Source of the DNA: Halarcobacter bivalviorum
Lineage (GTDB): Bacteria > Campylobacterota > Campylobacteria > Campylobacterales > Arcobacteraceae
Direction of reading: 5' to 3'
Length of the DNA stretch: 64,000 nucleotides
Assembly (NCBI RefSeq): GCF_003346815.1
Contig: NZ_CP031217.1
Coordinates: 1,922,001 to 1,986,000, forward strand
The notes beneath the pieces are model-generated. The model ran no database searches. It saw nothing but the letters and a program-made list of their open reading frames with translations, and was not told the DNA's origin. Both the position numbers and the translations under genes were made by a program. Positions 16,601-28,897 of this stretch are shown piece after piece (position 1 is the stretch's first letter; every line of letters starts with the position of its first letter).

Positions 16601-17241
16601 ATATATGTATTTTTTCTATTAGAGATATTTTTTAACTCTTTGCTAATAGTTGATATTTTATATTTTTCATTACCTTTTAAATCAAAATATACAACTTCTT
16701 TATAAAGAGGAATTGATTTTCTTGTTAAAATTAAAGGATCTGTATAATTAAACTCTTTTTCATTATCTTTTAAACTAGCTGTTGTTTTTTCTCTAGTGAT
16801 TTGTTTAGGTTCATTTGTACTTATCCAAGAACTAGTTTTATCATCATAAATATAATCTTCATGGAGAATAATATCTCTATTTTTTGTTTCATAAAAACTT
16901 TTTAAAACTTTATTATTAATATCTAATTTAGATAAAAAAAGTAAGTCTTTATCACGTTCATATAAAAACTCTGCTACTTTATTAGCAATTTCATGGCTTA
17001 ACCTCTCTAATGAGAGTTGAGATTTTTTATCTAAATACTTTACACTATCTTCAATTGATTCATTAGCAGTATTTAAAATAATCTCTTTATTTTCATTGAA
17101 TAAGTACCGTGTACTATCATTTAAATAAGTTTCCAACCTTATTACACCTTCATATGCAATAAAAACGATAATTAGCAAAGGAATTATTTTTATTAAAATA
17201 AAAAGAATAATTAATTTAGCACGGATAGATATATTTTTCAT
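13627..17241 (-). CDS. Cache-HAMP hybrid sensor histidine kinase with receiver and HPt domains
   Basis: A 1204-residue inner-membrane sensor. It has an N-terminal transmembrane helix near 10-29; a large periplasmic double-Cache-type region to about 520; a second helix near 527-545; HAMP near 546-596; HisKA with phospho-acceptor His624 in ANMSHEIRTPLN; an ATPase domain (DTGIGI, GTGLGLSI); a degenerate receiver-like stretch; a full receiver with Asp1024 in LMDINMP; and a C-terminal HPt with His1158 in KAHYIKNS. Every part of a four-step phosphorelay except the DNA-binding regulator is in one protein. No response regulator is adjacent. Codon usage changes sharply near 15430: the sensory half mainly uses ATT for Ile, while the kinase half mainly uses ATA, as if the two halves had different origins. 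Confidence 0.94.
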   Translation of the reverse strand: MKNISIRAKLIILFILIKIIPLLIIVFIAYEGVIRLETYLNDSTRYLFNENKEIILNTANESIEDSVKYLDKKSQLSLERLSHEIANKVAEFLYERDKDLLFLSKLDINNKVLKSFYETKNRDIILHEDYIYDDKTSSWISTNEPKQITREKTTASLKDNEKEFNYTDPLILTRKSIPLYKEVVYFDLKGNEKYKISTISKELKNISNRKNTYINSEKYFNEIKTLKEGEIYVSDVIGEYIGTKIIGPFTKEKARKMSIEFEPEKYAYAGKENPVGKEFEGIIRFITPVFKNSVKVGYISLALDHKHIMQFTDTSNPSSNEAIQNINDAKNGNYAFMWDYEGKNISHARDYFIVGYDRNTGEKVIPWLSSDLAKKFKESKLEINEFLATYPKFEEQSLKKKPNIEQLKKSGNVGLDCRYLNFAPQCEGWMQLTQNGGYGSFIIFWSNVWKLTTAAAIPYYTGKYGDSKRGFGFVTIGANVEEFHAAANETRRSISKILDTQTENMKEVVDENKAEVATFIHALINELSIVTLVMIILIIIIAMLISKYITLKIEKILEGTKRFANNELDYRIEVSSHDEIGKLETSFNSMATQIKSLISSQMKALEKAQKADEAKSTFLANMSHEIRTPLNAIIGFSEILSNSKELTVENKKQAQIIQTSASSLLAIINDILDISKIESGNFEISIEKNDLYFISEHVVELFSKRASQKHISLIFNIDHKIPLCVYTDGVRLRQVLSNLLANAIKFTEKGKVSLNITLIEEKNNKSKIRFEIEDTGIGIAKEKVDNIFKPFVQVDNKSNREYEGTGLGLSICSHIVQALGSTLKVESEEQKGSKFYFELELESCDDNLHISKSFLNQLKFKVTKEDSDLYHYIKRYLNIFGTITKEGEKPDILICSCDKTKENLNRMREEYKDIPILILFEHENEIKEFEVRANELALVLPFYASKVNDSLQELLRKTKQRKTVQEEIKTNYKAKVLVAEDNEANQELISYILDSMNIEYSIQENGLKTLEEYKNNSYDLILMDINMPILDGVESFKQIRIYEEEKLLKQTPIIALTANAIKGDKERFLNLGMNDYLSKPINTEELKKIFDKYLPKKEEEEIKKEEIDMTKIIDKLGVSENIAILIINKFKKDILQDMQELEDKIKADDKEAISQKAHYIKNSCLNLALDEICSLLEKLENPKLSKKEYEDIFNPLLISIKAIL

Positions 17242-17394
17242 ATTTAACCTTAAGTATTAATAGACAATTATAATAAAATAGTAATAAAGTTTTTTTTAAT
17301 TGTAATTATTTTTTTTAATAATAACTAAATCTTCATAAGTTCATTATATTTTTAATTTAGATACAATCTTTAAAAAATTTTTAAAAGGTTTAAA

Positions 17395-17886
17395 ATGGCA
17401 ACAACAAAATTGAAAGGAAACATTGTTAATCTATCTGGTAATGAGCTAAATATTGGAGATAAAGCACCAGAAGTTACAGTTATTGCACATGATTTATCTG
17501 AAGTAAAAATTGGTGGTAAAGCACAAATTATTGCAGCTGTTCCTTCATTAGATACTCCTGTTTGTGCAGAAGAGACAAGAAAATTTAATGAAGAAGCATC
17601 AACTACTGATGTTGAGATGGTTGTAGTATCTATGGATTTACCTTTTGCTGCTGGTAGATTCTGTACAACAGAAGGTATTGAAAATTTGAAAGTAGGAAGT
17701 GACTTTAGAAATAAAGAGTTTGCTCAAAAATATGGAGTATTAATTGCCGATGGACCACTTGAAGGTGTAACATGTAGAGCAATGTTTGTAACAGATGAAA
17801 ATGGGATAATTATACATAAAGAGATTTGTGAAGATATAACAGATGAACCTAATTATGAAGCTGTTTTCACAGCAATAAAAAAATAG
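17395..17886 (+). CDS. tpx: Thiol peroxidase
   Basis: A 163-residue atypical 2-Cys peroxiredoxin that reduces hydrogen peroxide and organic peroxides with thioredoxin. The peroxidatic Cys57 is in PSLDTPVCAEETRKF and the resolving Cys90 in FAAGRFCTTEGIEN, both matching the Tpx family. The length is normal. The start has an AAAAGG ribosome site. It is a single-gene unit ending in a hairpin terminator and lies beside the methionine sulfoxide repair genes. Confidence 0.97.
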   Translation: MATTKLKGNIVNLSGNELNIGDKAPEVTVIAHDLSEVKIGGKAQIIAAVPSLDTPVCAEETRKFNEEASTTDVEMVVVSMDLPFAAGRFCTTEGIENLKVGSDFRNKEFAQKYGVLIADGPLEGVTCRAMFVTDENGIIIHKEICEDITDEPNYEAVFTAIKK

Positions 17887-17906
17887 AGGAACTCCTCTAT
17901 TTTATA
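17881..17906 (+). terminator. Rho-independent terminator of tpx
   Basis: The arms AAATAGAGG and CCTCTATTT with a four-base loop begin within the stop codon region of tpx and are followed by a short T-rich run. Confidence 0.75.
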
Positions 17907-17968
17907 CTACACACTAACTTAACAGAAAAGATTTAAAATTCATTATAATTACTCTAAAGGATTTTATA

Positions 17969-18928
17969 ATGAAATATTTAAAAAAGCCCTCTTGGCATAT
18001 AAATGAAAAAGAAATTACCCCTAAAGAGCTATTTGATAAAAGAAGAAGTTTTATTAAACTTGGTGCTGCTTCAGTAATTGCATCAAGTAGTATTGTAGAA
18101 TTATTAGCAAAAGAACAACTTCCTATAAAAAACCTAAGTTTTATAAAAGACAAAAATCTAAATAATTTAGAATTAAATAGCTACGAACAAATTACTTCAT
18201 ATAATAATTTTTATGAATTTACTACTTCAAAAGAAAGAGTAAAAGATATGGCCCATACTTTAGATACAACTGGATGGAAAATAAGTATTGATGGCTTAAT
18301 AGAAAAAGAGTTTGAAATAGATTTTGATGATTTAATTAAAAAATTTACTCTACATGAACGAATATATAGATTTAGATGTGTAGAAGGCTGGTCTATGGTT
18401 GTACCATGGATAGGTATAAAACTAAGTGATTTTATAAAATATGCAAAGCCTAATTCAAAAGCAAAATATATAAGATTTGAGACCCTATTAGATGATGATA
18501 TATTTCCAGATCAAGCTAATATGCTTTTTCCAGCTATTGATTACCCTTATGTTGAAGGACTAAGATTAGATGAAGCAATGAATGAGTTATCAATTTTAGC
18601 TGTTGGTCTATATGGTTCAAAAATACCAAAACAAAATGGAGCACCTATTAGATTAGTTATCCCATGGAAATATGGATTTAAATCAATAAAATCTATTTCA
18701 AAAATTTCATTTGTTGAAAAAGAACCTCTAAATACTTGGCAAAAATCAAACCCGAAAGAGTATGGTTTTTATGCAAATGTTAATCCAAATGTAGATCATC
18801 CAAGATGGTCACAAAAAAAAGAGAGAGTATTAGGAAAATTTTTTAAACAAAATACCCTAATGTACAATGGATATGAAAAAGAAGTTTCTTATTTATATAA
18901 AGGAATGGATTTAAAAAAATATTTTTAA
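17969..18928 (+). CDS. msrP: Periplasmic protein-methionine-sulfoxide reductase, molybdopterin subunit
   Basis: A 319-residue YedY/MsrP enzyme that repairs oxidised methionines in periplasmic proteins. A twin-arginine export motif ([11 protein letters not shown], Arg25-Arg26) starts the protein, so it is exported folded with its molybdenum cofactor. The molybdenum ligand is Cys137 in [14 protein letters not shown], and the later [20 protein letters not shown] is a conserved cofactor-binding stretch. Electrons come from the quinone pool through the membrane subunit encoded 9 nt downstream. The length is normal. Confidence 0.97.
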   Translation: MKYLKKPSWHINEKEITPKELFDKRRSFIKLGAASVIASSSIVELLAKEQLPIKNLSFIKDKNLNNLELNSYEQITSYNNFYEFTTSKERVKDMAHTLDTTGWKISIDGLIEKEFEIDFDDLIKKFTLHERIYRFRCVEGWSMVVPWIGIKLSDFIKYAKPNSKAKYIRFETLLDDDIFPDQANMLFPAIDYPYVEGLRLDEAMNELSILAVGLYGSKIPKQNGAPIRLVIPWKYGFKSIKSISKISFVEKEPLNTWQKSNPKEYGFYANVNPNVDHPRWSQKKERVLGKFFKQNTLMYNGYEKEVSYLYKGMDLKKYF

Positions 18929-18937
18929 AGGACAAAT

Positions 18938-19495
18938 ATGAAAAGATCTTTACTATTTTTATTACTACTTATTCCTTTTTTATTTGCATTATTTGAACTT
19001 TTCATCTTAGAAAATGTAAAAGACCCAATAAAATATATTTATACAATAAGTGGTATTAGTTCAACAGTTATACTATTTTTTACAATTTTAATATCCCTTA
19101 TAAAAAAACACTTTAATATTTTAAAATATAGAAGAATGATAGGTTTATATGGATTTTTTTATGCATTGATACATTTTCTAAATTTTACAGTTTTAGATGC
19201 AGAATTAAATATTGATTTTATTTTTAAAGAGACTTTAGATAAACCTTTTATCTATTTAGGGATGGGTGCTTTTTTAATCCTAATTTTTATGGCAATCACA
19301 TCAACAAATAGATTATTTAAAATTTATCAACCCTATCATAAATTAATCTATTTAAGTCTAATTCTTATTACTATACATTTTATTATGGCACAAAAATCAC
19401 TTACAATAATGCAACTATTTTATATAGCAATTATAATCTTGATAGGTTATTTAAAGTTATTACAACAAATAATAAGAAAAAATAGAGTTCATTAA
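18938..19495 (+). CDS. msrQ: Haem-binding membrane subunit of MsrPQ
   Basis: A 185-residue YedZ/MsrQ-type membrane protein with about six hydrophobic helices. Histidines in YALIHFLNF, YQPYHKLIYL and ILITIHFIMA are the likely haem ligands. It passes electrons from quinol to MsrP. It follows msrP by 9 nt. The gene ends only 4 bp from the 3' end of the convergent tRNA-Thr gene. Confidence 0.94.
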   Translation: MKRSLLFLLLLIPFLFALFELFILENVKDPIKYIYTISGISSTVILFFTILISLIKKHFNILKYRRMIGLYGFFYALIHFLNFTVLDAELNIDFIFKETLDKPFIYLGMGAFLILIFMAITSTNRLFKIYQPYHKLIYLSLILITIHFIMAQKSLTIMQLFYIAIIILIGYLKLLQQIIRKNRVH

Positions 19496-19499
19496 AAAG

Positions 19500-19575
19500 T
19501 GGTGCCCACAACTGGATTTGAACCAGTAACCTCTTCCTTACCATGGAATTGCTCTACCGTTGGAGCTATGCAGGC
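19500..19575 (-). tRNA. tRNA-Thr (GGT)
   Basis: Read on the minus strand, a seven-base acceptor stem GCCTGCA/TGTGGGC, a D arm with GCTC/GAGC, an anticodon loop ATGGTAA (anticodon GGT), a T arm ACTGG/CCAGT and an encoded CCA are all present. The first anticodon-stem pair is an A-G mismatch. It lies just beyond the terminator of rRNA operon A, 3 bp outside the repeated DNA, and has no counterpart at operon B. Confidence 0.88.
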
Positions 19576-19592
19576 ATAAAATAAAAGAAGGC

Positions 19593-19646
19593 TAAAAAAA
19601 AGGCTTACCCTTAGCAACTTAAAAGAAGTTGATAAAGATAAGCCTT
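19593..19646 (-). terminator. Terminator of rRNA operon A
   Basis: On the minus strand AAGGCTTA and TAAGCCTT pair around an inner stem of ATCAACTT and AAGTTG. Seven or eight T residues follow directly. It closes the operon after 5S and precedes tRNA-Thr by only about 17 bp. Confidence 0.85.
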
Positions 19647-19659
19647 GTAAATACTCAAG

Positions 19660-19776
19660 AGCTGGCAGCGACTTACGTTTCCACAAGGGGACCCTGCAGT
19701 ATTATCAGCGCAGAAGTGCTTGACTTCCAGGTTCGGAATGGGTCTGGGTATTTCCACTTCGCTAAAACCACCAGCA
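19660..19776 (-). rRNA. rrf: 5S ribosomal RNA (operon A)
   Basis: Minus-strand GCTGGTGGTTTTAGCGAAG at the 5' end, CCCATTCCGAACCTGGAAG in the middle and CGCTGCCAGC at the 3' end are the conserved 5S segments. The ends pair with each other. Boundaries are accurate to a few bases. Confidence 0.95.
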
Positions 19777-19965
19777 AGTTGAGTATTAAAAGCGTTGCAT
19801 TTAATACTAATGAATAATTAATAGTGAATAATGAATAATGCTATTATTCAATTTCGCTCTTAATACTCAACTCTTTGAAGAGTTTAAAGTTTTAATGTTA
19901 AGTCTTTCACAATTATTAAATACTATTTTAAGTACTTAATAAGATAGTAGTCCAAGAAATTATAT
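19777..19965 (-). other. 23S-5S spacer with the 3' arm of the 23S processing stem (operon A)
   Basis: The segment 19930-19960 is complementary, with about three differences over 30 bases, to 22919-22948 on the other side of 23S. The two would pair to form the long stem cut by RNase III during rRNA maturation. The rest holds short AATAATG-type repeats and no gene. Confidence 0.7.
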
Positions 19966-22880
<2,915 letters not shown>

Positions 22881-23189
22881 GATAAAGTAATTTCTTACTT
22901 TAACCTTTTTGAATAATTATTCCTTGGCTACTATCTTATTAAATACTTCTGTATTAAATAAGTTAGTTGTGTCTATCTATTTTATTAGATATGAAATTTT
23001 TTGTTTTTTAAATCATCTTCATACGAAAGATATTGATTTAAACGAAAAAATTAAAGACTTTAACATTAAATTTTTAAATATCATGCTATCTTAAAAAAAT
23101 TCTCATTTTTTCAAGGTAACGCATTTTGGTTGTATAAAACCAAATATAAATTCAATCTCTTTTGAACTTATATTTAGCTTTTTAATAGA
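22881..23189 (-). other. tRNA-Ala to 23S spacer (operon A)
   Basis: 309 bp of A/T-rich spacer without a gene. It holds the 5' arm of the 23S processing stem at 22919-22948. A further segment near 23051-23066 (plus-strand AAAGACTTTAACATT) is complementary to a minus-strand sequence in the 23S-5S spacer, lengthening the stem. Confidence 0.65.
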
Positions 23190-23265
23190 TGGTGGAGATA
23201 AGCGGGATCGAACCGCTGACCTCCTGCGTGCAAGGCAGGCGCTCTCCCAGCTGAGCTATATCCCC
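23190..23265 (-). tRNA. tRNA-Ala (TGC), operon A
   Basis: The minus-strand cloverleaf starts GGGGATATAGCTCAGCTGG, has the anticodon loop TTGCACG (TGC) and ends with an encoded CCA. This is the usual rRNA-spacer tRNA. Confidence 0.97.
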
Positions 23266-23301
23266 AACATTTAACCTATAACTTTAACAGATTATTTATA
23301 A

Positions 23302-23378
23302 TGGTGGGCCTACCAGGACTTGAACCTGGGACCTCACGATTATCAGTCGAGCGCTCTAGCCAGCTGAGCTATAGGCCC
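23302..23378 (-). tRNA. tRNA-Ile (GAT), operon A
   Basis: The minus-strand cloverleaf starts GGGCCTATAGCTCAGCTGG, has the anticodon loop CTGATAA (GAT) and ends with an encoded CCA. It lies between 16S and tRNA-Ala, as usual. Confidence 0.97.
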
Positions 23379-23478
23379 ATTTGTCACCTATTTTAAATAA
23401 CCTTTATAAACCGAACATGAATTACTGCTATCTTTGATAGCTTTGGAAGTTAGAAACGAATCTAACTTCTCTTCTCTG

Positions 23479-24996
<1,518 letters not shown>

Positions 24997-25273
24997 AAAA
25001 AGTTTAATTCTCTGACTATTTAGTAACTCTTCAGTTACAAAATAAATCTCATTGTAAAGCATTAGCTTTGTTATTAAGCTCTCTTCGATAATTAATTATC
25101 TTAGATTACTTGTTAAATAGACAAGGATATATTTACATATATTCTTGTTTGTTGTAATTTCATATTCGGTTTATAAAAGTTATTCATAAACCTTCTAAAT
25201 TGTTAAAGATCTCCCATCTCTTCGAAACTCTAGTGACTCTCTTTTTGAGTCGTTCCTCTGAAATTGGACGGGA
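24997..25273 (-). other. 16S leader region (operon A)
   Basis: 277 bp between the promoter and 16S. It contains the 5' arm of the 16S processing stem (25156-25184) and short hairpins such as the pair near 25021-25040 (GTAACTCTTCAGTTAC on the plus strand). No gene is seen. Confidence 0.65.
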
Positions 25274-25302
25274 ATTATAATAGATTTTTTTCCCTTTGTC
25301 AA
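25274..25302 (-). promoter_or_regulatory. rRNA operon A promoter, consensus sigma70
   Basis: On the minus strand TTGACA, a spacer of exactly 17 bp and TATAAT. This is a perfect consensus match, preceded by A/T-rich DNA (25303-25341) that could act as an UP element. Confidence 0.9.
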
Positions 25303-25357
25303 GGCTTTTTTCTAAAAGTTTCCTTAAATTTTGAAATTCTTTTTACTTTACTGAGTT

Positions 25358-26701
25358 TTATCTTTCATGTAAGGCATTTTGCTTAGTTTTTAGAATAGGT
25401 TTTAGAATAAAATCTAAAATAGTCTTCTTCCCTGTCTTAATATCAACAGAGGCTATCATACCAGGTATAATAGGAAGTTTCTCTCCATTTTTTTCTAAAT
25501 GGTTTTTATTTGTTTTAATTACTACCTTATAATATGTTCTATTTTCTTTTGAATCTTCATCTTTTATACTATCAGCAGATATTTCTACAATTTTACCTTC
25601 TAATCCTCCATATATAGAAAAATCATAGGCAGTTAATTTAACAACTGCTTCTTGACTTGGATTTATAAAAGCAATATCTTTAGGGTCTATTTTTACTTCA
25701 ACTAATAAGGTTTCACTATTTGGTACGATTTCAATTAAGTCTACTCCTGACCTAACAACTCCACCTATTGTATTTATATTTATTTGTTTTACTATTCCAT
25801 TTACAGGAGAGACTAAAACTGTTTTTTCTATTTTATCTTGGGCTGATACTAATTTAGATTCATATTTATTGATTTCTGTATTTAACTTTTGTAATTCATT
25901 AAATACTTCAGATTTAAATTTTCTTATTCTCTCTTCTTTTCTATTTGTAAACTCTTGTATTGCTAACTTTAATCTAGGAATTGAAAGTTTTGTACTTATA
26001 TACTCGCCTTCTAATTGATTATATTCCTTTCTTATATTCAGTAATTCAACAATTGATTTAGAACCCTTATCAACTAATCTTTTTATAGTGTCCATCTCTT
26101 CTCTTATAATAAGTAGTCTTTTTCTAAGTTGTTCCATTTGACTTTTTGTTTCTACTAATTCTTGTTTTTTCTGTTCATATTGGTCATCCAATATTTTTAT
26201 TGTACTTTTTAATTCAGAGACTCTTTTTTGAAATAGAATCTCATCATTTAAAGCAAAACCATTTACTTTCTTTTTTAGCTCTTCTGGAAAATCTAAGTTT
26301 GGTATCTCTTTATCTAAATCAATTTTTGATTCTTCTAATAATCTTATTCTTGTTACTAAAAGGTGATTATAAATATTTTGATTCTCTTCTAAGCTTGCTT
26401 GAAATCTTGTAGTATCAATTTTCATTAAGGCTTGCCCTCTTTTTATCTTGTCACCTTCACTAACTAAAATATCAGAAATAATACCTCCATCTAAACTTTG
26501 AATTGTTTGTATTTTTTCAGAAGGAATTACTTTCCCACTTCCTCTTGCTAACTCATCTACCTCAGCATAAAAAGCCCAAACAATTGCAGAAATAAAAAAA
26601 ATCACTATTAAAAAGAATAAGAGTATTATCTTTTTTTCTATTTTTGCATTTTCTTGTGAATATAAAGTATTGATAAAATTTATATCATTTTGATTTTTCA
26701 T
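25358..26701 (-). CDS. Type I secretion periplasmic adaptor (HlyD/LapC-like)
   Basis: A 447-residue membrane-fusion protein. The N-terminal cytoplasmic tail is followed by a transmembrane helix near 26-46. Next come a lipoyl-like half (GSGKVIPSEKIQTIQSLDGG near 55-74), a long coiled coil near 100-285, the second lipoyl half (VSPVNGIVKQININTIGGVV) and a beta-barrel region ending LPIIPGMIASVDIKTGKKT, the HlyD-family C-terminal signature. It would link the inner-membrane exporter to the outer-membrane channel. Its start overlaps the exporter gene by 17 nt. There is no terminator between its stop and the rRNA operon A promoter 56 bp downstream, so read-through is possible. Confidence 0.95.
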   Translation of the reverse strand: MKNQNDINFINTLYSQENAKIEKKIILLFFLIVIFFISAIVWAFYAEVDELARGSGKVIPSEKIQTIQSLDGGIISDILVSEGDKIKRGQALMKIDTTRFQASLEENQNIYNHLLVTRIRLLEESKIDLDKEIPNLDFPEELKKKVNGFALNDEILFQKRVSELKSTIKILDDQYEQKKQELVETKSQMEQLRKRLLIIREEMDTIKRLVDKGSKSIVELLNIRKEYNQLEGEYISTKLSIPRLKLAIQEFTNRKEERIRKFKSEVFNELQKLNTEINKYESKLVSAQDKIEKTVLVSPVNGIVKQININTIGGVVRSGVDLIEIVPNSETLLVEVKIDPKDIAFINPSQEAVVKLTAYDFSIYGGLEGKIVEISADSIKDEDSKENRTYYKVVIKTNKNHLEKNGEKLPIIPGMIASVDIKTGKKTILDFILKPILKTKQNALHER

Positions 26702-28886
26702 CTTCTTTTAATACCTTTTTTACTACTTGTTTAGAATTTCCAAATGCAGATACAATTTGATTTTTAGGTCCATCTGCAATAATCTTTCCATCATCAATTA
26801 CAATAATCCTATCTACTAAAGATAACATGGATGGTCGATGTGTAACTACTATTACTGTTTTATCTTCTATTATTGGAGCTAATCTATTTTTAAAGTGTTC
26901 TTCACTTAAATCATCCATCGAATTTGTTGGTTCATCTAAAATCAAAATATTTGGATTAGAGACAATTGCTCTTGCTAAAGTTACAGCTTGTCTTTCTCCT
27001 CCACTTAAACCATCGCCTCTTTCACCTACAATAAAATCATAACCTGCTTGATGTTTTCCAAGGAAATCATGTACTCCTGCAATCTTTGAAGCTTTTAATA
27101 TCTGTTCATCACTTGCAAATTGGTCAGAGATACTAATATTGTCTTTTATTGTTCCCATAAATAAAAATGTCTCTTGGGGTACATATCCTATATTTTTTCG
27201 TAAATCTACAGGGTCTATTTGCCTAATCTCTGTTCCATCTATTAAAATTGAACCTTCTGAGGGTTCATGCAGATTTAACAGTAGTTTAATTATTGTTGAT
27301 TTTCCAGAGCCTATTTTTCCAATAATTCCTACTTTTTCCCCTTTATTTATTCTAAGGTTTATATTTCTTAAAAGTTGAAAGTTTTGTTTATAATATGCAA
27401 AACTTACATTTTTAAAAACAATATCTCCATCTAAATTAGGTCTACTTAAATATTGTTGAGAATTTGTTCTCTCTAATGGCATCTTCATAATCTCATCTAT
27501 ATTATTTAAAGACAACATTGTTCTATCAAGTCTTATTATCATTCCTACAATTTGAGAGACAGGAGCAATTACTCTACTATTTAAAATCATTGCTGCAATA
27601 ATTGCACCTAAAGTAATTTGACCCTCATTTGCTAGAATAACTCCACCTGCTACTATACCAATACTTGAAATTTGAGAAATAAAACCTACAAAATAACTTA
27701 CTATTTGAGATAAGTAATGAGATTTATTTCCAAAATAAGAGGTTTGAGATACAGAGTTATTCCAATGAGTTTGCATTCTATTTTGTGCTTTTACACTTTT
27801 TATAATCTCTAAACCTGTTACAGCTTCAGTTAAAACTGTCTGTTTAATCTGGTCTTCTTTTGCTGCATTTAAAATTGTTTGCTTTAAAGGTCTTTGCATA
27901 ATCCATGAAAATAAAATTGCAATTACCATTGAAGCTAAAGATACATAAGCTAAAGGACCTGCAATATAAAAGATTATCACTATAAATAAAATTACAAAAG
28001 GTAAATCAACAAAAGCAGTAATTGTTGCAGTTGTAAAAAATTCTCTTACACTCTCAAAAGATTGTAATCTACTTACAAATACTCCTGTTGAAGCAGGTTT
28101 TGCATTTAACTTAATATTTAATAGTTGATTGAAAATAGCTGTAGACATTTTAATATCAGCTCTTTTCCCAGCTTGTTCAATAAAATATGCACGCATAATT
28201 TTTAATATAAAATCAAATACAAGTACCATAGATATTCCAAGAAGTAATACAACTAAAGTATCTGTTGCTTTATTTGGTAAAACTCTATCATATACATTCA
28301 TTGTAAACAAAGGAATTGCTAAAACAAATATATTTATTAATATTGCTGCAATAATTACAAGATAATAGATACCTAAATTTTTTTTCATAGTATGCCAAAA
28401 CCATTTTTTATCTTTTTCAATGATTATGTCATCTTCAACTCTATTTCTAAAATTATAAGCAGGTTTGATTATCAAAAGATTTCTAGTATACTCTTTTTTA
28501 AACTCATCAATATCAACAACAACTTCACCTGAACTTATATCTGGGTATATCAAAGTTACTTGATTTTTATTTTCATCAATTTTTAAAAGAAGACAAGCTT
28601 TATTTGTATTTAATAAAGCTACTGCTGGAAGAGTTAATTGTGAAATACTTTTGATATCTCTTACTGAAGACTTTACAATAAGCCCTATTCTTTTTGCTGA
28701 TTCAACAAATAAAGTAGGAGTCATTAAAGAACCATGTATTGCTAGGCCGGAAACTAAAGATTCTCTTGATACTGCTCTTTTATGAAATTTAGAAAGAAAT
28801 AGTAAACACTCAACTAAAGTATCTACCTTTCTTTCATCTAACATTTTTTCAAAGTCTGCATTTAAGTCAAAATCTCTATTTTCCAA
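26685..28886 (-). CDS. Type I secretion ABC exporter with degenerate C39-like domain (LapB-like)
   Basis: A 733-residue permease-ATPase. Residues about 15-140 resemble the C39 peptidase fold but lack the catalytic Cys-His pattern, as in adhesin and RTX-toxin exporters that dock unfolded substrates instead of cleaving them. The membrane domain lies near 165-450 and the ATPase at the C-terminus: Walker A GKIGSGKST near 521-529, signature LSGGERQAV near 629 and Walker B ILILDEPTNSMDD. It would drive export of the VCBS adhesin encoded in the same island. It lies 11 nt after the TolC-like gene in the operon order TolC-ABC-HlyD. Confidence 0.95.
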   Translation of the reverse strand: MENRDFDLNADFEKMLDERKVDTLVECLLFLSKFHKRAVSRESLVSGLAIHGSLMTPTLFVESAKRIGLIVKSSVRDIKSISQLTLPAVALLNTNKACLLLKIDENKNQVTLIYPDISSGEVVVDIDEFKKEYTRNLLIIKPAYNFRNRVEDDIIIEKDKKWFWHTMKKNLGIYYLVIIAAILINIFVLAIPLFTMNVYDRVLPNKATDTLVVLLLGISMVLVFDFILKIMRAYFIEQAGKRADIKMSTAIFNQLLNIKLNAKPASTGVFVSRLQSFESVREFFTTATITAFVDLPFVILFIVIIFYIAGPLAYVSLASMVIAILFSWIMQRPLKQTILNAAKEDQIKQTVLTEAVTGLEIIKSVKAQNRMQTHWNNSVSQTSYFGNKSHYLSQIVSYFVGFISQISSIGIVAGGVILANEGQITLGAIIAAMILNSRVIAPVSQIVGMIIRLDRTMLSLNNIDEIMKMPLERTNSQQYLSRPNLDGDIVFKNVSFAYYKQNFQLLRNINLRINKGEKVGIIGKIGSGKSTIIKLLLNLHEPSEGSILIDGTEIRQIDPVDLRKNIGYVPQETFLFMGTIKDNISISDQFASDEQILKASKIAGVHDFLGKHQAGYDFIVGERGDGLSGGERQAVTLARAIVSNPNILILDEPTNSMDDLSEEHFKNRLAPIIEDKTVIVVTHRPSMLSLVDRIIVIDDGKIIADGPKNQIVSAFGNSKQVVKKVLKEDEKSK

Positions 28887-28897
28887 AATGAATCCTA

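Noticed and set aside
22909-23094. A 61-codon frame in the tRNA-Ala to 23S spacer
   Set aside because: It is on the strand opposite to rRNA transcription, overlaps the processing-stem arm and has no ribosome site.
26685-28886. The N-terminal domain of the exporter as an active C39 leader peptidase
   Set aside because: The Cys/His catalytic pattern of bacteriocin exporters is missing, so a non-cleaving docking domain is more likely.
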